In this document: one piece after another, positions 47,971-61,400 of the stretch
Layout of the letters: each line of letters begins with the position of its first letter
Position numbering within the stretch: position 1 is the stretch's first letter
From: Neelides folsomi
Taxonomy: Eukaryota; Arthropoda; Collembola; Neelipleona; Neelidae
NCBI GenBank assembly: GCA_034687125.1
Contig: JAQGBZ010000003.1
Span: 496,001 to 560,000 of the forward strand
Direction: 5' to 3'
DNA length: 64,000 nucleotides
Notes under the pieces: model-generated
The model's input: only the letters and a program-made list of their open reading frames with translations
What the model was told of the DNA's origin: nothing
The model's database searches: none
Program-made: the position numbers and the translations under genes

Positions 47971-50900
47971 ATGTGTAAGTTTAATTTTTCTATTTTATAA
48001 TTAATGTCTAATGTTTAATTTATATATAACTATTTAATTTAAAAGGTCGAAATTTTATTTTATTTAATCAACCAGTTTTCTTGTAGATTACGGTGAAATT
48101 GACCCTGGAAATGGCGTCGAAGTGACAGGGGAAGTCGACGAGTCGCTCGTGTTTCCTCAAAATGGAGAATTTCAAAAGTTGAGTTCTATCCTTGTCGATG
48201 GAGGAGATCGATTTGGAGTTTCTTCTGTCACTTTTGACCTTCAAGAAGAATTGGTTTGGATGGGAAATCAAGGGGTGAGTTTGGTGACATCATTATTTAA
48301 CGATTAAATTCTATATTTTACGCCCACTTAAAACTTTTTCTATTTGGATTTTTATTTTAATCGGGTACATAAATAAAAATGAATCTGTAACAGTTAAATA
48401 CGTAAATCATTTTATTTTATGTAATTTTTTGAAATGAGAAACGATTTAATTTCAGGGCCACGTTACATCATATTATGGAAATAATTTAGAAAAATATACG
48501 TCATTTCAAGTTCATCCAACTCAAGAGATTCGTTCAATCCTCACATTTGATGAAATTATTTTAATTCAAAGTCAAACTCAGCTTAGGGGTCAAATTCGAA
48601 GAGGATTACCATGCTTCAATTACACGTAAAACATGCTATTGATTTTTATTAAAATAATAAAATTATACAAAACTAGCACTTTTAATTTTAATATAAACTA
48701 GCACTTTTAATTTTTAACAGTTCAGAGACCTTGCAAGATATGCAATGCATGATGCCAACATCAAGTAATACAGTTCTTATTGGCGGTCAGCAAATGGATC
48801 TCGTGGAGTTCGACGTCACGACTAACACGGAACTTAAATCAGTACGTTCTCAATTCATTCTAAATGTTTATTAAATTATTAATAATACATATTTATTACA
48901 TAATAATAACCTATAAAAATTAATTTCTTGTCAATTTCTTCTTTAGGTGTTTTTAAGCGACGTTGGTTGCACGTTGTTGAGAGGCCAAGGGCTTCAAGGT
49001 CAAGGTCGATGGATTTGTGCAGGAGAGCCTTCTGGAAATATTCATCTTCTTGATTTAAGAACTTACGAAGCTGAACACAGTCTTGAAGCCCACAATGGAT
49101 CTCTTAGCGACTTCGATGTTCATGGGAATTTAATGGTCACCTGTGGGTTTTCAAGCCGACATGGAAATTTGGCCGTTGATCGTTTCGTTAAAGTTTATGA
49201 TTTGCGAGCGTTGAGAGCTATGGCCCCAATTCAACTTTCAATAGATCCTTTTCTCCTTCGATTTCTTCCCAGCTTTTCGTCAAGAATCATTTCCGTCTCG
49301 CCAACAGGACAAATGGAAATTCTTGAGACTCAAGCTGTGTCTCAAGCAGAGATTTGTTTATACCAGGTAATTTTTAAATAATTAACTTTGGTTAATAAAT
49401 ATAGTATAAAAGAACAGATCAGTTTAATTATTGCTTAATTTAAACAGGTAACTTCGAATTCATCAATGTGCAATGCATTTGATGTGAGTTCTTCATGTCA
49501 TCAAATGGCGTTTGGAGATTCAACGGGTCAACTCCATCTTTTTTCTTCGAATCCTTCAGCCGTTTTCAACTCGTTCTCTCGAGACACAGAATTTCCTGAT
49601 CCTATCCCCCAATTTCCGTTCATGGCCTACACAGATGAATTAGTTTCTTATTCAACAATTCCTCTTCCGATTCCAGAGGGTCCTTTAATGTCTGATTGGC
49701 CTCCTCATCTCCTTCGTCCAACCTACCGTGCCGTCCCTGCAATTGACCCTACTGTTCTAAATTCAATGAAAATGGTCGGAACAATCGGCTACGCTCCGAA
49801 TCCTGGAACTTTTCGTCGAAATCAAGTGATGTACAATTTGAATGCGAGTTCCTCTCCACTTCCCTGGTCACCTCAATCAATGGGGGAAGATCCATATGCT
49901 GAGACAAATTGCAATGAATTTCGATCTCAGGGTGGGAAAATGCCAATGATGCAAGTTTCCCATCAGCCCATCCAATCCCCAATTTTGGGAATGGGTGGAA
50001 GTAAAAGAGGAGGAAAAACTAAATATGGTCCTCGATCTTTAAATTCACCTGGACGGGTCAACATCCCTAAAAGATACGCAAGACTTGAGTGGAAAAAAGG
50101 AATTCTTGAGGAAGAAGCGTTAGAGGGATTCAATCGAACCAAGTTTTCTGGGCTTGAAGCCACACAAGCGAACGCTTATTGTAATGCGATGCTCCAAGTT
50201 CTATTTTACATTGATGGGCTGAGGAAAGGAGTTTTATGTCATTTGTGCAAGAAGGAAGCGTGTTTGTCTTGTGAACTCTCTTTCCTATTTCATATGATGG
50301 GACATAGGAGGAATGGTTTGCCGTGCTTGGCAAGTAATTTCTTAAGAGCCTTTCGACTCGTTCCGGAAGCTTCAGCCTTGGGCTTAATTTTACAAGAAAG
50401 TCAAAGCAAACAGAGAAGCGCATTTCTTCGTCTCATTCAGGTAACTTTATTAACAATTGTTTTAATTTTTGCAATTCAAGTTGGATAATAATTCTGTACC
50501 TATTTTATTTTATACCTTACAATTTTATTACGACAATTTAATTTTAAGTTATTAGAAATGAGGGTAGGTACAATATAATAATTGTTATTTACAAATTACG
50601 ATTTACTGATAATAAGTATTATTCGTTGGTTGAATGTAAGTTGGCTGAGTTGCTGACAAAGATAAGATTTTATTTTATGGAATATTTAAATTACCAGATT
50701 TTAAACATTTTTTACAATTTTTCCCACCACACTTTTTCCCACAAGTACAGACTTCTTCGGTTGATTTATCGGCTTGACTATTAAAACCAGTTGCAAATCC
50801 GTTAGGTAGATTGACAGGTTTCTGTGGACCTTTTTGATTGTTATCTTGTTGATTAACGCATAGTTTTTTCGCTTTAAGAACATTCTTCGGGGCTATGAAA

Positions 50901-53900
50901 CCATCATAATATTTGGGAGAGAAAACAGTTGGTACATTTTGTGGTTCAGATCGGGTTTTAGTTACAACTGTATCCATCGGTATTCCCATTCTGTTCGGTG
51001 TCCTGAAAGAAAAAGTCCTCCTATTTGTATAAGTGAAGTCACGAGGCATGGACATGGCTTTCTTTGCGTTAGCACAGGCTTCTTGGAGCATAAGATTTAA
51101 TCGGATTTTATTGACGTAATTGTAAGCAGCAGTTGCTCGGCAGACGGGACAGTGACAATTTTTTAGTTCTGGGATTTTGGGGATGCAACAGCAGTTCAAT
51201 TCATTGCAACTGATTAGGGATTCATAATTCGGATCTTCTGTAGATTTCCAGGGAGGATTTAATGAACAATATTCTACATTATTCATTTGGTCCGCTTTTT
51301 CAAATGCTGTTTAAAATCAGATTAATCCATGATCAAAAATTATTTTTTAAAACATTAATTAAATAAAATAGGTTAATATCTAGTGTACAGTGGAATCCGG
51401 TTATAATGAATCCGTTTATAGTGAATATCCTGATATAATGAATTAAAAATTTTGTCCCCTCATTTGAAAAATCATATACAAACAAGTTAAATGAACTTCG
51501 GCTATAATGAATATTCGGTTATAATGAACGTAAATGGTCGGTCCCTTGAGATTCATTATAAACGGATTCCACTGTATTAAAATTGATATTTGTAAGCTTT
51601 AAGTAAATTTTAGTTGTTTAAACCTCGAGCTTTGTAACTTTCAAGTCGTTTGCACCACCCATTGAATTTATTACAACGATTCGATCGATTTCCAACAAAA
51701 GGGCGACGAAGTTTGATTGTTAAAGGTGCCCCTGAGAATTTTCTTGACGTTGGATCTGAGAGGCGAAGGGCTTTCATGATGTCAGAGTCAGGAATCCAGG
51801 GATCATTTGGCCCTTGTTGAGGAATGTCCTTTTTATCTTTTTCCCATGCGACGCTGGGAATCCTATTAACGTTAGCATTTTTATTAATTTTCCATTCATC
51901 TTCACTGTTCATGTCATTGTATTGGGAATTAGGCTCTTTTGATTGTATAAAAATGTGAACTGTCTCCCTTCTCGTCCTTTTTCCTTTTCTTGTCGGTGTT
52001 TTTGGACTGTTTGGATTTTCGGAACTTGGCCTTACGGATGGGGTGGATTTTGATTTTGACTGGTTCGTCTTTTGCTTTTGCTTTTTATCATCTTCCTCAA
52101 TTTTGTTAATTCGGTTTTCGAGGTTATTTTGTTCCATCTTTTTCTTTCCTATTTAATTATTGTATGATGAATTATTTTGATTTAATCGTATAATTAATTA
52201 AATCCAATTTTAGAAATTTATCCAAGTTAGAAATTTTAAGTTAATAATATAAAATTAATAATTTAATTAATAACTTTTAACTATTATATTATAACTTATA
52301 ATAATAAAATGGAAACATTAATCTTTGGCACCTTTGTCATTTTTCTCATTCGTTGGCCCTTTTTTGGCTTTGGTGTTGAATGGAGTTTTCTTGGCCGTTG
52401 TGACAGCGTAAATTTGGATTTCTTCGTGTGGGAGTTCTTGGGGTTGTACTTTTATTTCCTCTTCTTCCTCCTCCTCCTCTTTATTGTTGTTCTCGTCATC
52501 GTCGTTTTCTAATTCGTTGTGGTTCTCTTCATCCTATAATTTTTGATTATTTAGCCCATTTTAATTGATTTGGGTATATTTTAATTAGAATGAAAAGGTA
52601 TATATTATTTGTGGTAATATTTACTCCTGAATCTGAAGAATAGTCGTTGTCGTTTGATGATGACATTATTAAGAAGTTAAGAGCTTTCTATAAAAACGTG
52701 ATCTTTGAGACTGTTACAATTTAAAAAAATATATTTCAATTTCTTTATTTGATGACTGATTAATTATACTTTAAAATTTTCAAGTTAAATATTTTTTTGA
52801 TTTTTATTTAATAATTTTATTATAATTTAATTTTGTTAATTATTTTACATTAAAATCATTTCCTTTTCATTGAGGTTGCAATGATTTTTTTGTTTTCTTA
52901 CAAGTTTCTATGAATTAGGTCCCTTAATTGATCATGATTTTATTTAAAGTGTGGATTTTATGCATAATCTAGTTAAATAAAAAAAATAAACTTAAATTCA
53001 AGGTTTTTTAAATGATTTTATTTTTTAATAGAATTGGAATCGTTTTATTCTTCATCAAGTGGAGATGGAGACCAAGATCGAAGGAGTTGAGTCAGATCCT
53101 GTGAGAAAGCTCTTTGCAATGAAACAACAAAACAATTCCCGTTGCGGCAAATGCGGACGAGAGGAGAAAAAGGAATCAGTGGTTTTGCTGAGCAATTTAC
53201 TTTACACGCCTGATGCCACTTGTGGAGGAAAACGCTGCAGATTTGTTGAAATTCTTCAAAGGTCTTTATGCCCCGAGCAAACGACCCCAGCTTGGTGTGA
53301 AGGTTGTGAAAAATATCAGCCAACATTTCAGTCAAGAGTTCCAAAGGCCCTTCCGACTTTCTTGGCTCTTAACACTTGTCTCGATGCTCCGCATGATTTT
53401 CAAACATGGCGACATGCACTTGAAGCTCTGTTACCTCAAGAAAAAGCTATTAAACCAGAGAGCCCAAGACATTCACCAGCACCATCGTTTTTAAAATCAT
53501 GTAGATATGGAAGAAATTGCATGAGACACGATTGCAAATTTTGGCACGAGGGAAGATCCAATCAAGGAAAACCTGAGTCAGGTAAAATTATTCAATTTAC
53601 TCTTCAATAATCACATGAAGTAGTCAAAGCTGATCCTTAAAGATAAAAAATATTTTTATAAAATATTTTAATTAACATTTTAATTGGCTGATTTTCCTTT
53701 CACAGTAGGAAAACAATCGGAATTTGAAGTGAATCCAGAATTAACAGTTAAATGGCTCTCTCCTGAAATTCGAGTTTCGATTGAAGAAAACAGAAGGGTT
53801 CGTGTGCTCGACATGGACAATTTAGAAAAGCCACAAGCAATTCCAGAAGATAAAATTGCATCAGGGCTTGCTTCAGATTATAAAATATTTGCAGTGGTTG

Positions 53901-55078
53901 TCTTCGCTAGGGATTTTGAACTTGAGGAGAAAAATAATATTGTTGCTCTTATCAATGTTGATCCAGAATATTCAGAACGATTTGGGCAACCAAAAGGGAA
54001 ATCCAGTTGGTACCTTTTTAATGATTTTTCTGTTCGTGAATCAAGTTTAGCAGAAGCAACTTCATTCAATCCCAAATGGAAAATCCCTTCAGTTGTTTAC
54101 TACAGAAAGGCCCATTTAGAGCCTGAAACTTACATCAATGACAACGATATTCCATGTCCCATTGGGCCAGAAGTCTTTCAGAGTGTTCCATCGACAGGGA
54201 AGAAATTGTTATATAAACCACTTGAACCGGAAGAAGTTCCTAAAAAGGGAGAGCTCGTTGCGATGGACGCTGAATTTGTCACCTTGGGTCAAGAAGAAAC
54301 GGAGTTGAGGAGCGATGGGAAATTAGCCACAGTGAAGCCCCAACAACTCACTGTTGCACGTATCACATGCGTCAGAGGTCAAGGACCACTAGAAGGAACA
54401 CCCTTCATTGATGACTATATTTCCACGTCTGAAGTCGTCATTGACTACTTAACAAAATTCTCAGGAATTAAACCAGGGGATTTGGATGCGAACTTTAGCT
54501 CGAAGAACGTCACAGGGTTGAAAACGGTTTACTTGAAGCTTCGTTACTTGATTGATTCAGGGGTCAAATTTGTGGGTCATGGGTTATCAAACGATTTCAG
54601 GTAAGGTTTAAAATTACAAAACCATTGTATTTTTTATAAAAAGTAATAGAGATATTTTCAATTATGAATATGAATATTATTATGATAAATTTTTGAATTT
54701 CTTATTTTTAGAGTCATCAATTTAATTGTTCCATCTGATCAAGTAATTGACACAGTAAATCTTTTTTATCTTCCTAACCAAAGGATGATTTCACTTCGTT
54801 TCCTCGCATGGCACTTTTTAGGTATGGGATTTAATTCTTGTGTTGTGGCTCATTTTTTTATTAAAATTGTTTTGATCTTTATAAATTAATATTTGCTTTC
54901 CTTAGGATTACAAATTCAGTCTGAAGTTCATGATTCGATAGAAGATGCACGTGCGGCTTTACTTCTCTTTAGAAAATACGAAGAGCTTAAAAGAGATGGA
55001 ACTCTCGAAAACGAACTAGAGAAAGTTTACGATGCAGGGAAAAAAGCATGTTGGAAAATCCCAAATGGTAGCCCTTAA
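47971..55078 (+). CDS. PAN2: PAN2, catalytic subunit of the PAN2-PAN3 poly(A) deadenylase, ten exons, 1207 aa
   Basis: PAN2 shortens mRNA poly(A) tails in the cytoplasm together with PAN3. Exons: 47971-47974, 48087-48274, 48456-48625, 48721-48841, 48947-49366, 49448-50440, 53032-53581, 53706-54600, 54712-54821, 54906-55078 (3624 nt; human PAN2 is about 1200 aa). WD40-type N-terminus ([24 protein letters not shown]), then [14 protein letters not shown], the inactive ubiquitin-hydrolase-like domain ([20 protein letters not shown]), and a DEDDh exonuclease. Its catalytic residues are visible: [13 protein letters not shown] and HDSIEDA. Exon 1 carries only ATG plus T before a perfect GTAAGT, giving MYYGEIDPG, close to human MNFEGLDPG. 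Inside exon 7 lies a finger [16 protein letters not shown] (CX5CX4CX3H). Intron 6 (2.6 kb) contains two antisense genes. Confidence 0.93.
50675..52137 (-). CDS. Unrecognised Cys-containing protein nested antisense in PAN2 intron 6, two exons, 381 aa
   Basis: Function unknown. Minus-strand exons 52137-51624 and 51306-50675 join in phase (1146 nt). The first exon encodes a charged, Ser/Lys/Pro-rich N-terminus ([31 protein letters not shown]) and [18 protein letters not shown]. The second starts [14 protein letters not shown] and has two Cys clusters: [12 protein letters not shown] with CHCPVCRA near its start, and [15 protein letters not shown] at the C-terminus. Cys spacing could bind zinc, but no named motif fits. 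The 317-nt intron between the exons holds a 187-bp MITE. No signal peptide. The gene lies entirely inside one PAN2 intron on the opposite strand. Confidence 0.7.
51388..51574. mobile_element. 187-bp Tigger/pogo-type MITE with TA duplication
   Basis: Inverted repeats CAGTGGAATCCG continue for about 23 bp with one or two mismatches, and TA flanks both ends (51386-51387, 51575-51576). The interior repeats the motif TATAATGAA several times in both orientations, as in Tigger-derived short elements. No coding capacity. It lies in the intron of the antisense nested gene, which itself lies in a PAN2 intron. Confidence 0.9.
52318..52666 (-). CDS. Small acidic protein nested antisense in PAN2 intron 6, two exons, 85 aa
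   Basis: Not recognised. Minus-strand exons 52666-52625 ([14 protein letters not shown]) and 52533-52318 join in phase 0 (258 nt). The protein has an acidic core (ENDDDENNN, then EEEEEEE), followed by a lysine-rich tail ending KNDKGAKD. It could be an independent gene or the first cistron-like part of a longer antisense transcript leading to the 381-aa gene, whose start is 181 bp downstream. Low complexity makes coding status less certain. Confidence 0.5.
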
Positions 55079-56369
55079 ATTCTCTTCATAAATGGTTGAA
55101 CAGGTCATGTCGGTCATGTTCTTTGTTTTTAATTGAAACTTTTATTAGGCGATGTGCATAGTGGCGGAGATCGAAATTGTGGCACCAGTATTCATTTTTA
55201 ATTTAATATATAATTAAGAAACAATAAAGTACCTACGCGTATACAACAAAATATTGTCAAGCATGATTTTGGTAATTATGAAACATTTAAAAAAATATAA
55301 CATTTTTATCACTCTTATTTTGATATTATAAAAATTAGAATGGATTGCATGAAATAGAAAAACCTAATACTACTTAATTTATGTAGTGAACTATCAACTA
55401 CTATCATGTAGTGACATTTAATGGAACATTAATTATAGTAATAGTATTCATTTACTGTTATTTAACAATTTTTAATGATTGTGAATCAGCTATTACAAAT
55501 ATTATTAATATCGCAGTCTATTCCTGTTATGAAAATGGTTATACTAATAGTATTTGAATATAACATCTAATACGCGAGTACCTTAACTAAACTATTAAAT
55601 TATACAATAAAAGAAAAGGAATGAATAGATGAGTGAGAAACTCAAACATATCATCACCAACCACATCATTAAGTTGAAATGAAAAGGTCAAGTATTTTAT
55701 AGGTAGAGAATTTTATTTGTGATGAGAAATTAATAAAATTGTATGAAATAATGGTTTGGTAAAGCATGAGATTTGATGATTCGTTAAATATTTATATAAA
55801 TTATGTTAACTATTTATTTATTGTATTTGGTGTATTTGGATGAAAATAAAAAGGATTGCCTAAATAATTTATTTCATTGTATATTTAATTTATTTAAGAT
55901 GGATTTTAAAATATCTACAATGTAGAGCCTCTACAAAGTGAATATTAATAAATCATTATTTACTGTTCATTTTATGTACTTTATTTAAACCTTTAACAGA
56001 TCGAAAAACTTACATTTTATTGAGGAAATGATTGATAAGTCTAATGTAAATGTTGTTCAAATAATATTTAGATTTGACTTGTCTTTTTATTCAATTAATT
56101 ATAGTTGTCTTATTTTAATTACTTATTATTAGTTCTCTCCCGAGTTCCAAATATTAGATTATCTGAAATAAAAGCAAAAAGAATAGTTATTGTCAATGAA
56201 AATGACTGATTTATAGTTCATTAAGATTGGTCATTTCCTAAAAAATATTTAATATGTAAGGTACCTAAGTATAACCTACCTAATACATTTCCCTCTTTCT
56301 CTGCATTGACCCGAAATTTCTGCATCATTGACCCGAATTGTCGATCTTGAACTCTTGCACTCTCTCTCT
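55079..56369. other. Convergent intergenic region after PAN2
   Basis: About 1.3 kb of AT-rich sequence between the PAN2 stop and the end of the Lys-rich minus-strand gene. AATAAA at about 55224 fits the PAN2 polyadenylation site. No frame or repeat with support. Confidence 0.6.
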
Positions 56370-57735
56370 TCAATTTCTTCGGATTGCATTTTTAATGATG
56401 ATTTTCTTCTTCTCTTTCCCATCAAAATACTTATTTGAAGGTTCATCTTCCAAAATGTTAACCCAAGAAGGACGTTGAGAAATTGGGACAAGAGCCTTTT
56501 CATATTTCTTCATTATGTATTTTTTCCATTTCGTGTCCTTTTCACTTCGTTGGTAAAATCCTGTTTTTGAAGCAGCCAAAAGAACCAAATTGTCCAAATC
56601 CTCTTTTTCGGCATCATTTAAAATGGGAGAAGAATCAGATTTTTTAAAGTTGTATTCAAATTGATCCGCTTTGCTAGTGATCGATATTTTCTTCTCTGAT
56701 TTCTTCATAAGGCTTTTCCTATTATTATTAGTCCTAATTTTAACATGCTTGCTTTTGTTGATGTTTGAGGTCATGGCCAAAAAATTAGTTGGTTCAAGCA
56801 AACTCGAATAAATCTCAGGATTCTCGTCCCAATTCTCCGCGATTTGATTCTTTTTATTTTTGTAATTCCCAACCATTTCTGAACGTTGTTTTTTGGATAA
56901 ATCAAGCCAGTAATTGCTTCCTCGTTTAACATTTTTTCCATTCAACATGACCCCGGATTTTTGTGAAACTTTTACTGGAGATCCTTTCCTATTGTTATTG
57001 TCAGAAATATGAGAATGAGTTGATTGATTAGGTTGAGGTGGAGGGAATGAAACTTTCTTTGATTTTGCATTTCTTTTCTTTAATTGACTTGTATTTGGAT
57101 TGCTTCTTTTCGCATTATTCTCTTTGGCATTGGTTTTCTTTACGGTGTTTCCTGGCTCTTCTTCTTTTGCTGGAGTTGTTTTCAAAATATATAGCGATTT
57201 TTCGTATTTGTCTTGAACTTTAGGGATTGACTTTGATTTCGTTTGTTTGGGATTGGGCTGTTCTGTTGAAGTTGAAGGAATTTGTTCAGGTTTTGGCTTT
57301 TTCTTTGGAATTTTCACTTTCATCTTCACAACTGGAATCTCTTCTGCTTCAACAGGAATTTCCGATTGAATTTTAACTACTTTCTTCTTCTTCCGTTTAC
57401 GAACGTTATGATGAGAGAAATTGTAAAGAGCAACCTTTTCTGGTTTGCGAATTTTAGGTTGAGAATACAAGGAGGTTTGGGATTCTTCCCTGGATTTGAT
57501 CGTTTCTTTCAATGTTGAGATGCTCCTCTCGCTGATCTTCAACTTCTTTTGCTCAGCATCGAACACATTGTCAACCCACGAACCCCATGACCGAACCTGC
57601 TTATTAATATATTTATTGTTTATAAGATTCATTTTTATTACCATTCATTTTAATTCATATCATCATTGGATTTTATTCATGATCGTTGGATTTTACTTCT
57701 TTGATGAGCTCAGCTTGGTTTTCATCAGAAGCCAT
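56370..57735 (-). CDS. Unrecognised Lys-rich protein, two exons, 421 aa
   Basis: Function unknown. Minus-strand exons 57735-57697 (MASDENQAELIKE) and 57596-56370 join in phase (1266 nt). Folded-looking segments are VRSWGSWVDNVFDAEQKK at the N-terminus and, near the C-terminus, LVLLAASKTGFYQR, KKYIMKKYEKALVPISQRP and SWVNILEDEPSNKYFD. The middle is disordered, with many Lys/Pro stretches (KKPKPEQ, KNAKSKKVSFPPPQP). KRKKKKVVK is a candidate nuclear signal. No signal peptide or membrane segment. The KVSFPPPQP site recalls PP1-docking KVxF motifs, which is inference only. Divergent from the V-ATPase gene across 0.73 kb. Confidence 0.7.
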
Positions 57736-58466
57736 CTGAATTGCCTTTAAAAGCTCTTAGCTCTGGGAATTAAAAAAATGAGCTAGAGCGATTATGAAAA
57801 TGATGATGCGCCAATTGTCCTTTTATTGTCAATTGTACTGATGACATTACTCTTACACTTGATAATTTATCTAATGAATCGTTCGTATAAAAAGAGAATT
57901 CCAATAATACCAACAATTTTTCTCCACATTTTTATAATTTTAAGGGGGTTAAAATTTTGGGGGATATTTTTATTTTATTTTTCTAGCCGAAAATTGACAT
58001 CTTGTGCTCATAAAATATTTGCCTATAAATGAGTAACCTAGATTATTCAAAATTGCATATTCCCATTTGCCATATTTATGTAATAAGGGTATTGCCGGGT
58101 CCGGTACAGGCATTTAACAATTGACGTTAAGATAAGGTACATATTTATTTATTAGGTAGACAGGTAGACTTACAGGCAAAGCTTACAGGTAAATTAAGAA
58201 AGATGAATGAACGTTTGTTCAATATTACGAGATTGAATCGGGGCTAAGTTGGGTCATCTGGCGGTTCTTGGGCTATTCTCACCTGTTGATTTCCATCTGT
58301 TACATTATTATCACTTCACTTTAGCTCTCTCCAGTCTCATTACTTCAATATTTACAAAAGAAGCAGTGTGACTTCATTAGACTTCATGAATAATTAGTAG
58401 GAAGGAGTGGGCGTTGGCTCAGAATTTTAATCGTCGCTCGGTGTGTCGTCTAGCCTTTGACCCACC
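57736..58466. other. Divergent promoter region before V-ATPase subunit a
   Basis: About 0.73 kb between the Lys-rich gene (-) and the V-ATPase gene (+). A plus-strand frame at 57826-58032 is hydrophobic but unsupported. The last 250 bp are less AT-rich and probably hold the V-ATPase promoter and 5' UTR. Confidence 0.5.
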
Positions 58467-61400
58467 ATGTCCTCCTTATTCCAATCGGAGGAGATGACCT
58501 TGTGTCAACTCTTCTTGCAATCCGAAGCAGCCTATTCCTGTGTTTCAGAACTGGGCGAACTCGGACTTGTACAATTTAGAGACGTAAGGCGTACATATAT
58601 TACAATGAGTGTATTTATTACAATTTGTGATATAATAAATAGTTCTTTTTGCTCTTATAAAAACAAATATTTTATATGTAATTTAATTAACACTGCTCTC
58701 ATTAATTACAGCTGAATCCTGGTGTAAATGCGTTCCAACGAAAGTTCGTTAACGAAGTTCGGCGATGTGATGAAATGGAACGGAAACTGCGATATTTGGA
58801 GAAGGAGATCAAAAAAGATGGGATCCCGATGCTTGATACAGGAATTAACCCGGATGCTCCTCAACCAAGAGAAATGATTGACCTCGAAGTAATTTTCAAT
58901 AATTTTTCTATTTTATTCGATATCGAAATTTTAATTATTCATCAAGTATTTGTATTGGTGAAAAATAATATAATGCATTAAATTATATAATGTTTATTAG
59001 GCTAATTTCGAAAAACTAGAGAATGAGTTGAGAGAAGTCAACTCAAATGCAGATGCACTCAAGAGGAATTTTTTGGATCTTACGGAGCTAAAACACATTC
59101 TAAAGAAAACACAGGTTTTCTTTGATGAGGTCAGAAACTAAATTCATTAATTTTATTTTAAATTGAACTGTAACATAGAATTAACGTAGTAGATACAGAT
59201 ATTAGAAATGCATATGACATACAAAGCTTATTGCTTTTCATATTAATTTTTAACCGTAATCGTTTCACTTTTGAGGCTTTTTCTGTACAATATTACATAA
59301 ATGTGAAAACACACTATTCAGAATTTTTTAGTTGAAAGCAATCACTCGATTCATTTATTTTGAATCATTGCCATTTTTCGCACAATGCTCGCTCGATTTG
59401 CTCCAAATTCGCTTTAATCAAAATATTTTTATTTATCCGAACAAACAGCTTTAATTTTGAAATTGTAATTTAACTTCCAACAACCTTTAACCTTGAATTG
59501 ATCATCAGCTTACTTTAACTATTTCGTTTCGACTTTATCTTGCTCTATCTTTCATTCTTTCTTTCTTACTTTATCATACTCATTTTGCTTACAAAGTACG
59601 ATTTATTAATTAGAACATTTATTAACTGTTATGTTATTCAACCATCAATTTCAAACTTTAACACGTTTAATTATTGTAATGCAAATAATATATTTGTAAA
59701 TAGGAATGTTCTTTTCTGCATGTTTATTCGATTTATGATGATTCTTACTGTTATAAATTGTTTTAGAAAACACTTGTGTCTTTCTTGTATTGAATATCTT
59801 GTCTTATATGAACTCCTTATTTTATTCTAATATTCTTTTTTGCAAAATGAGTACATATTAAAAGTTTGTGCCTAGATTATTGCTCAGATATTAATGTATC
59901 AACTATTGTATCGTAAATAATTTAATATGTATTCATTTTATATTTTGAATGCCTATATCACATTTAACTATTATGTACTGTACTATACTTATTTTAGCTA
60001 TCTTATTTTAACATTTTTGTAAATATTAAATATGTAAATACAAGAGTAGGCAACTGTAAGATTAACGCAACATATGACAATTAAGAAAGTAAAGTAAAGT
60101 TTTTAGTAAAATACCCCATACGAGCATGTCGGTATCAATAGAGAATGTAGATTTAAGAACGGTGTTGGTCGGTCGAATGAAAAATAAAGGGATTTGGGGA
60201 ACTTGTATGTGTGGAAAACAGGCCGACTTTGCACTTCAGATGGGGAGCGGAGGTTCGAGTCCGGAGAGTCGGACCGAAGAAACTGTTGGGCTTCTCTCTG
60301 AAGAAGGACTTCGTGGGGTTGGGCGATCGGCAAAATTGGGGTAATTTTTCTCCTCTCCAAACTCTTTGGCTTTGATTCTCAATTTAATTATCATCTTCGG
60401 TGCTGGGCTCTTTTCTCTACAACTAACTCAATTCCTTTTTCAAAACCTCAGAATCAATTCAATTTTATAAATTCACTTTCCAAATTGGAATATAATTAGT
60501 GAACGCAAACCATAAAGCAGCGAGGTGAAATAAAGAAGTAGTAAAACGCTCATTTTTGTCTACACATAGTATGAGTATGTAGACGAAAGCAAAAATCATT
60601 TTTGCAAAAGCTAATTTTTTTAGTAAATCGCTGCAAAGCTATAAGCAAAAGCATTTTTTGATAAATATAATGATTTTTTAAGTACATTTAATGTACTTGA
60701 CTAGTTTTTTTTTATATAATAAGTGTGTTTCGTACCGGTGTTTTTGGCTTGAACATTTTTGAATAGAAAAAGGAAATATTTTTGTTACTGATAGAAAATG
60801 CGGAGTTGAGATGTTCATTGTGACTTATTGAAAAACAAATTTTGGTTTGGGTAAAAATTGGAGTTCTTTTTAATATTCAATTTGCGATTTGACCAAGAGA
60901 GATTTGTAATTAAATTGGGGGGATGAAAATTAGCGCGAGTCGGAGGAGACCGCGAGCAGAACGTTGTTGAGCGAAGAGCCGTTTTCGGGGAGAATCGCGC
61001 CTGGCACAGCCCCAGCCCAATTGGGGTACAAACACCTTTCGACCCATCACGCAACAATATCTTATTTTTATATAACATCTCCCTTGTCCCGTCCCTCACA
61101 TCCCATTTTAGATTTGTAGCCGGAGTGATCCTTCGGGAGAGATTGCCAGCCTTTGAAAGGATGCTTTGGAGAGCCTGCCGAGGAAACGTCTTTTTACGTC
61201 AAGCAGAAATTGAAACCCCTCTTGAAGAACCTCTTACTGTATAATTAAATATTTCATATTCCATAATTACTGATAATATTAAGTATAAAATAATATTAAT
61301 TAACATTATTTTAATATTTAAAGGGAGACAAAGTTTACAAGACAGTTTTCATCATCTTCTTTCAAGGAGATCAATTGAAGACGCGAGTGAAGAAGATCTG

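Noticed and set aside
52309-52512. 67-codon plus-strand hydrophobic frame resembling a membrane segment
   Set aside because: It is the antisense of the acidic GAA/GAG-rich exon at 52533-52318, which has the better splice model.
57038-57518. Plus-strand hydrophobic, Leu/Phe-rich frames
   Set aside because: They are antisense to the Lys-rich gene (AAG/AAA codons reversed give Leu/Phe), with no splice or family support.
60249-60259. GGTTCGAGTCC, a tRNA B-box-like string
   Set aside because: It lies inside V-ATPase exon 4 in a good coding frame, and no A box or cloverleaf could be fitted around it.
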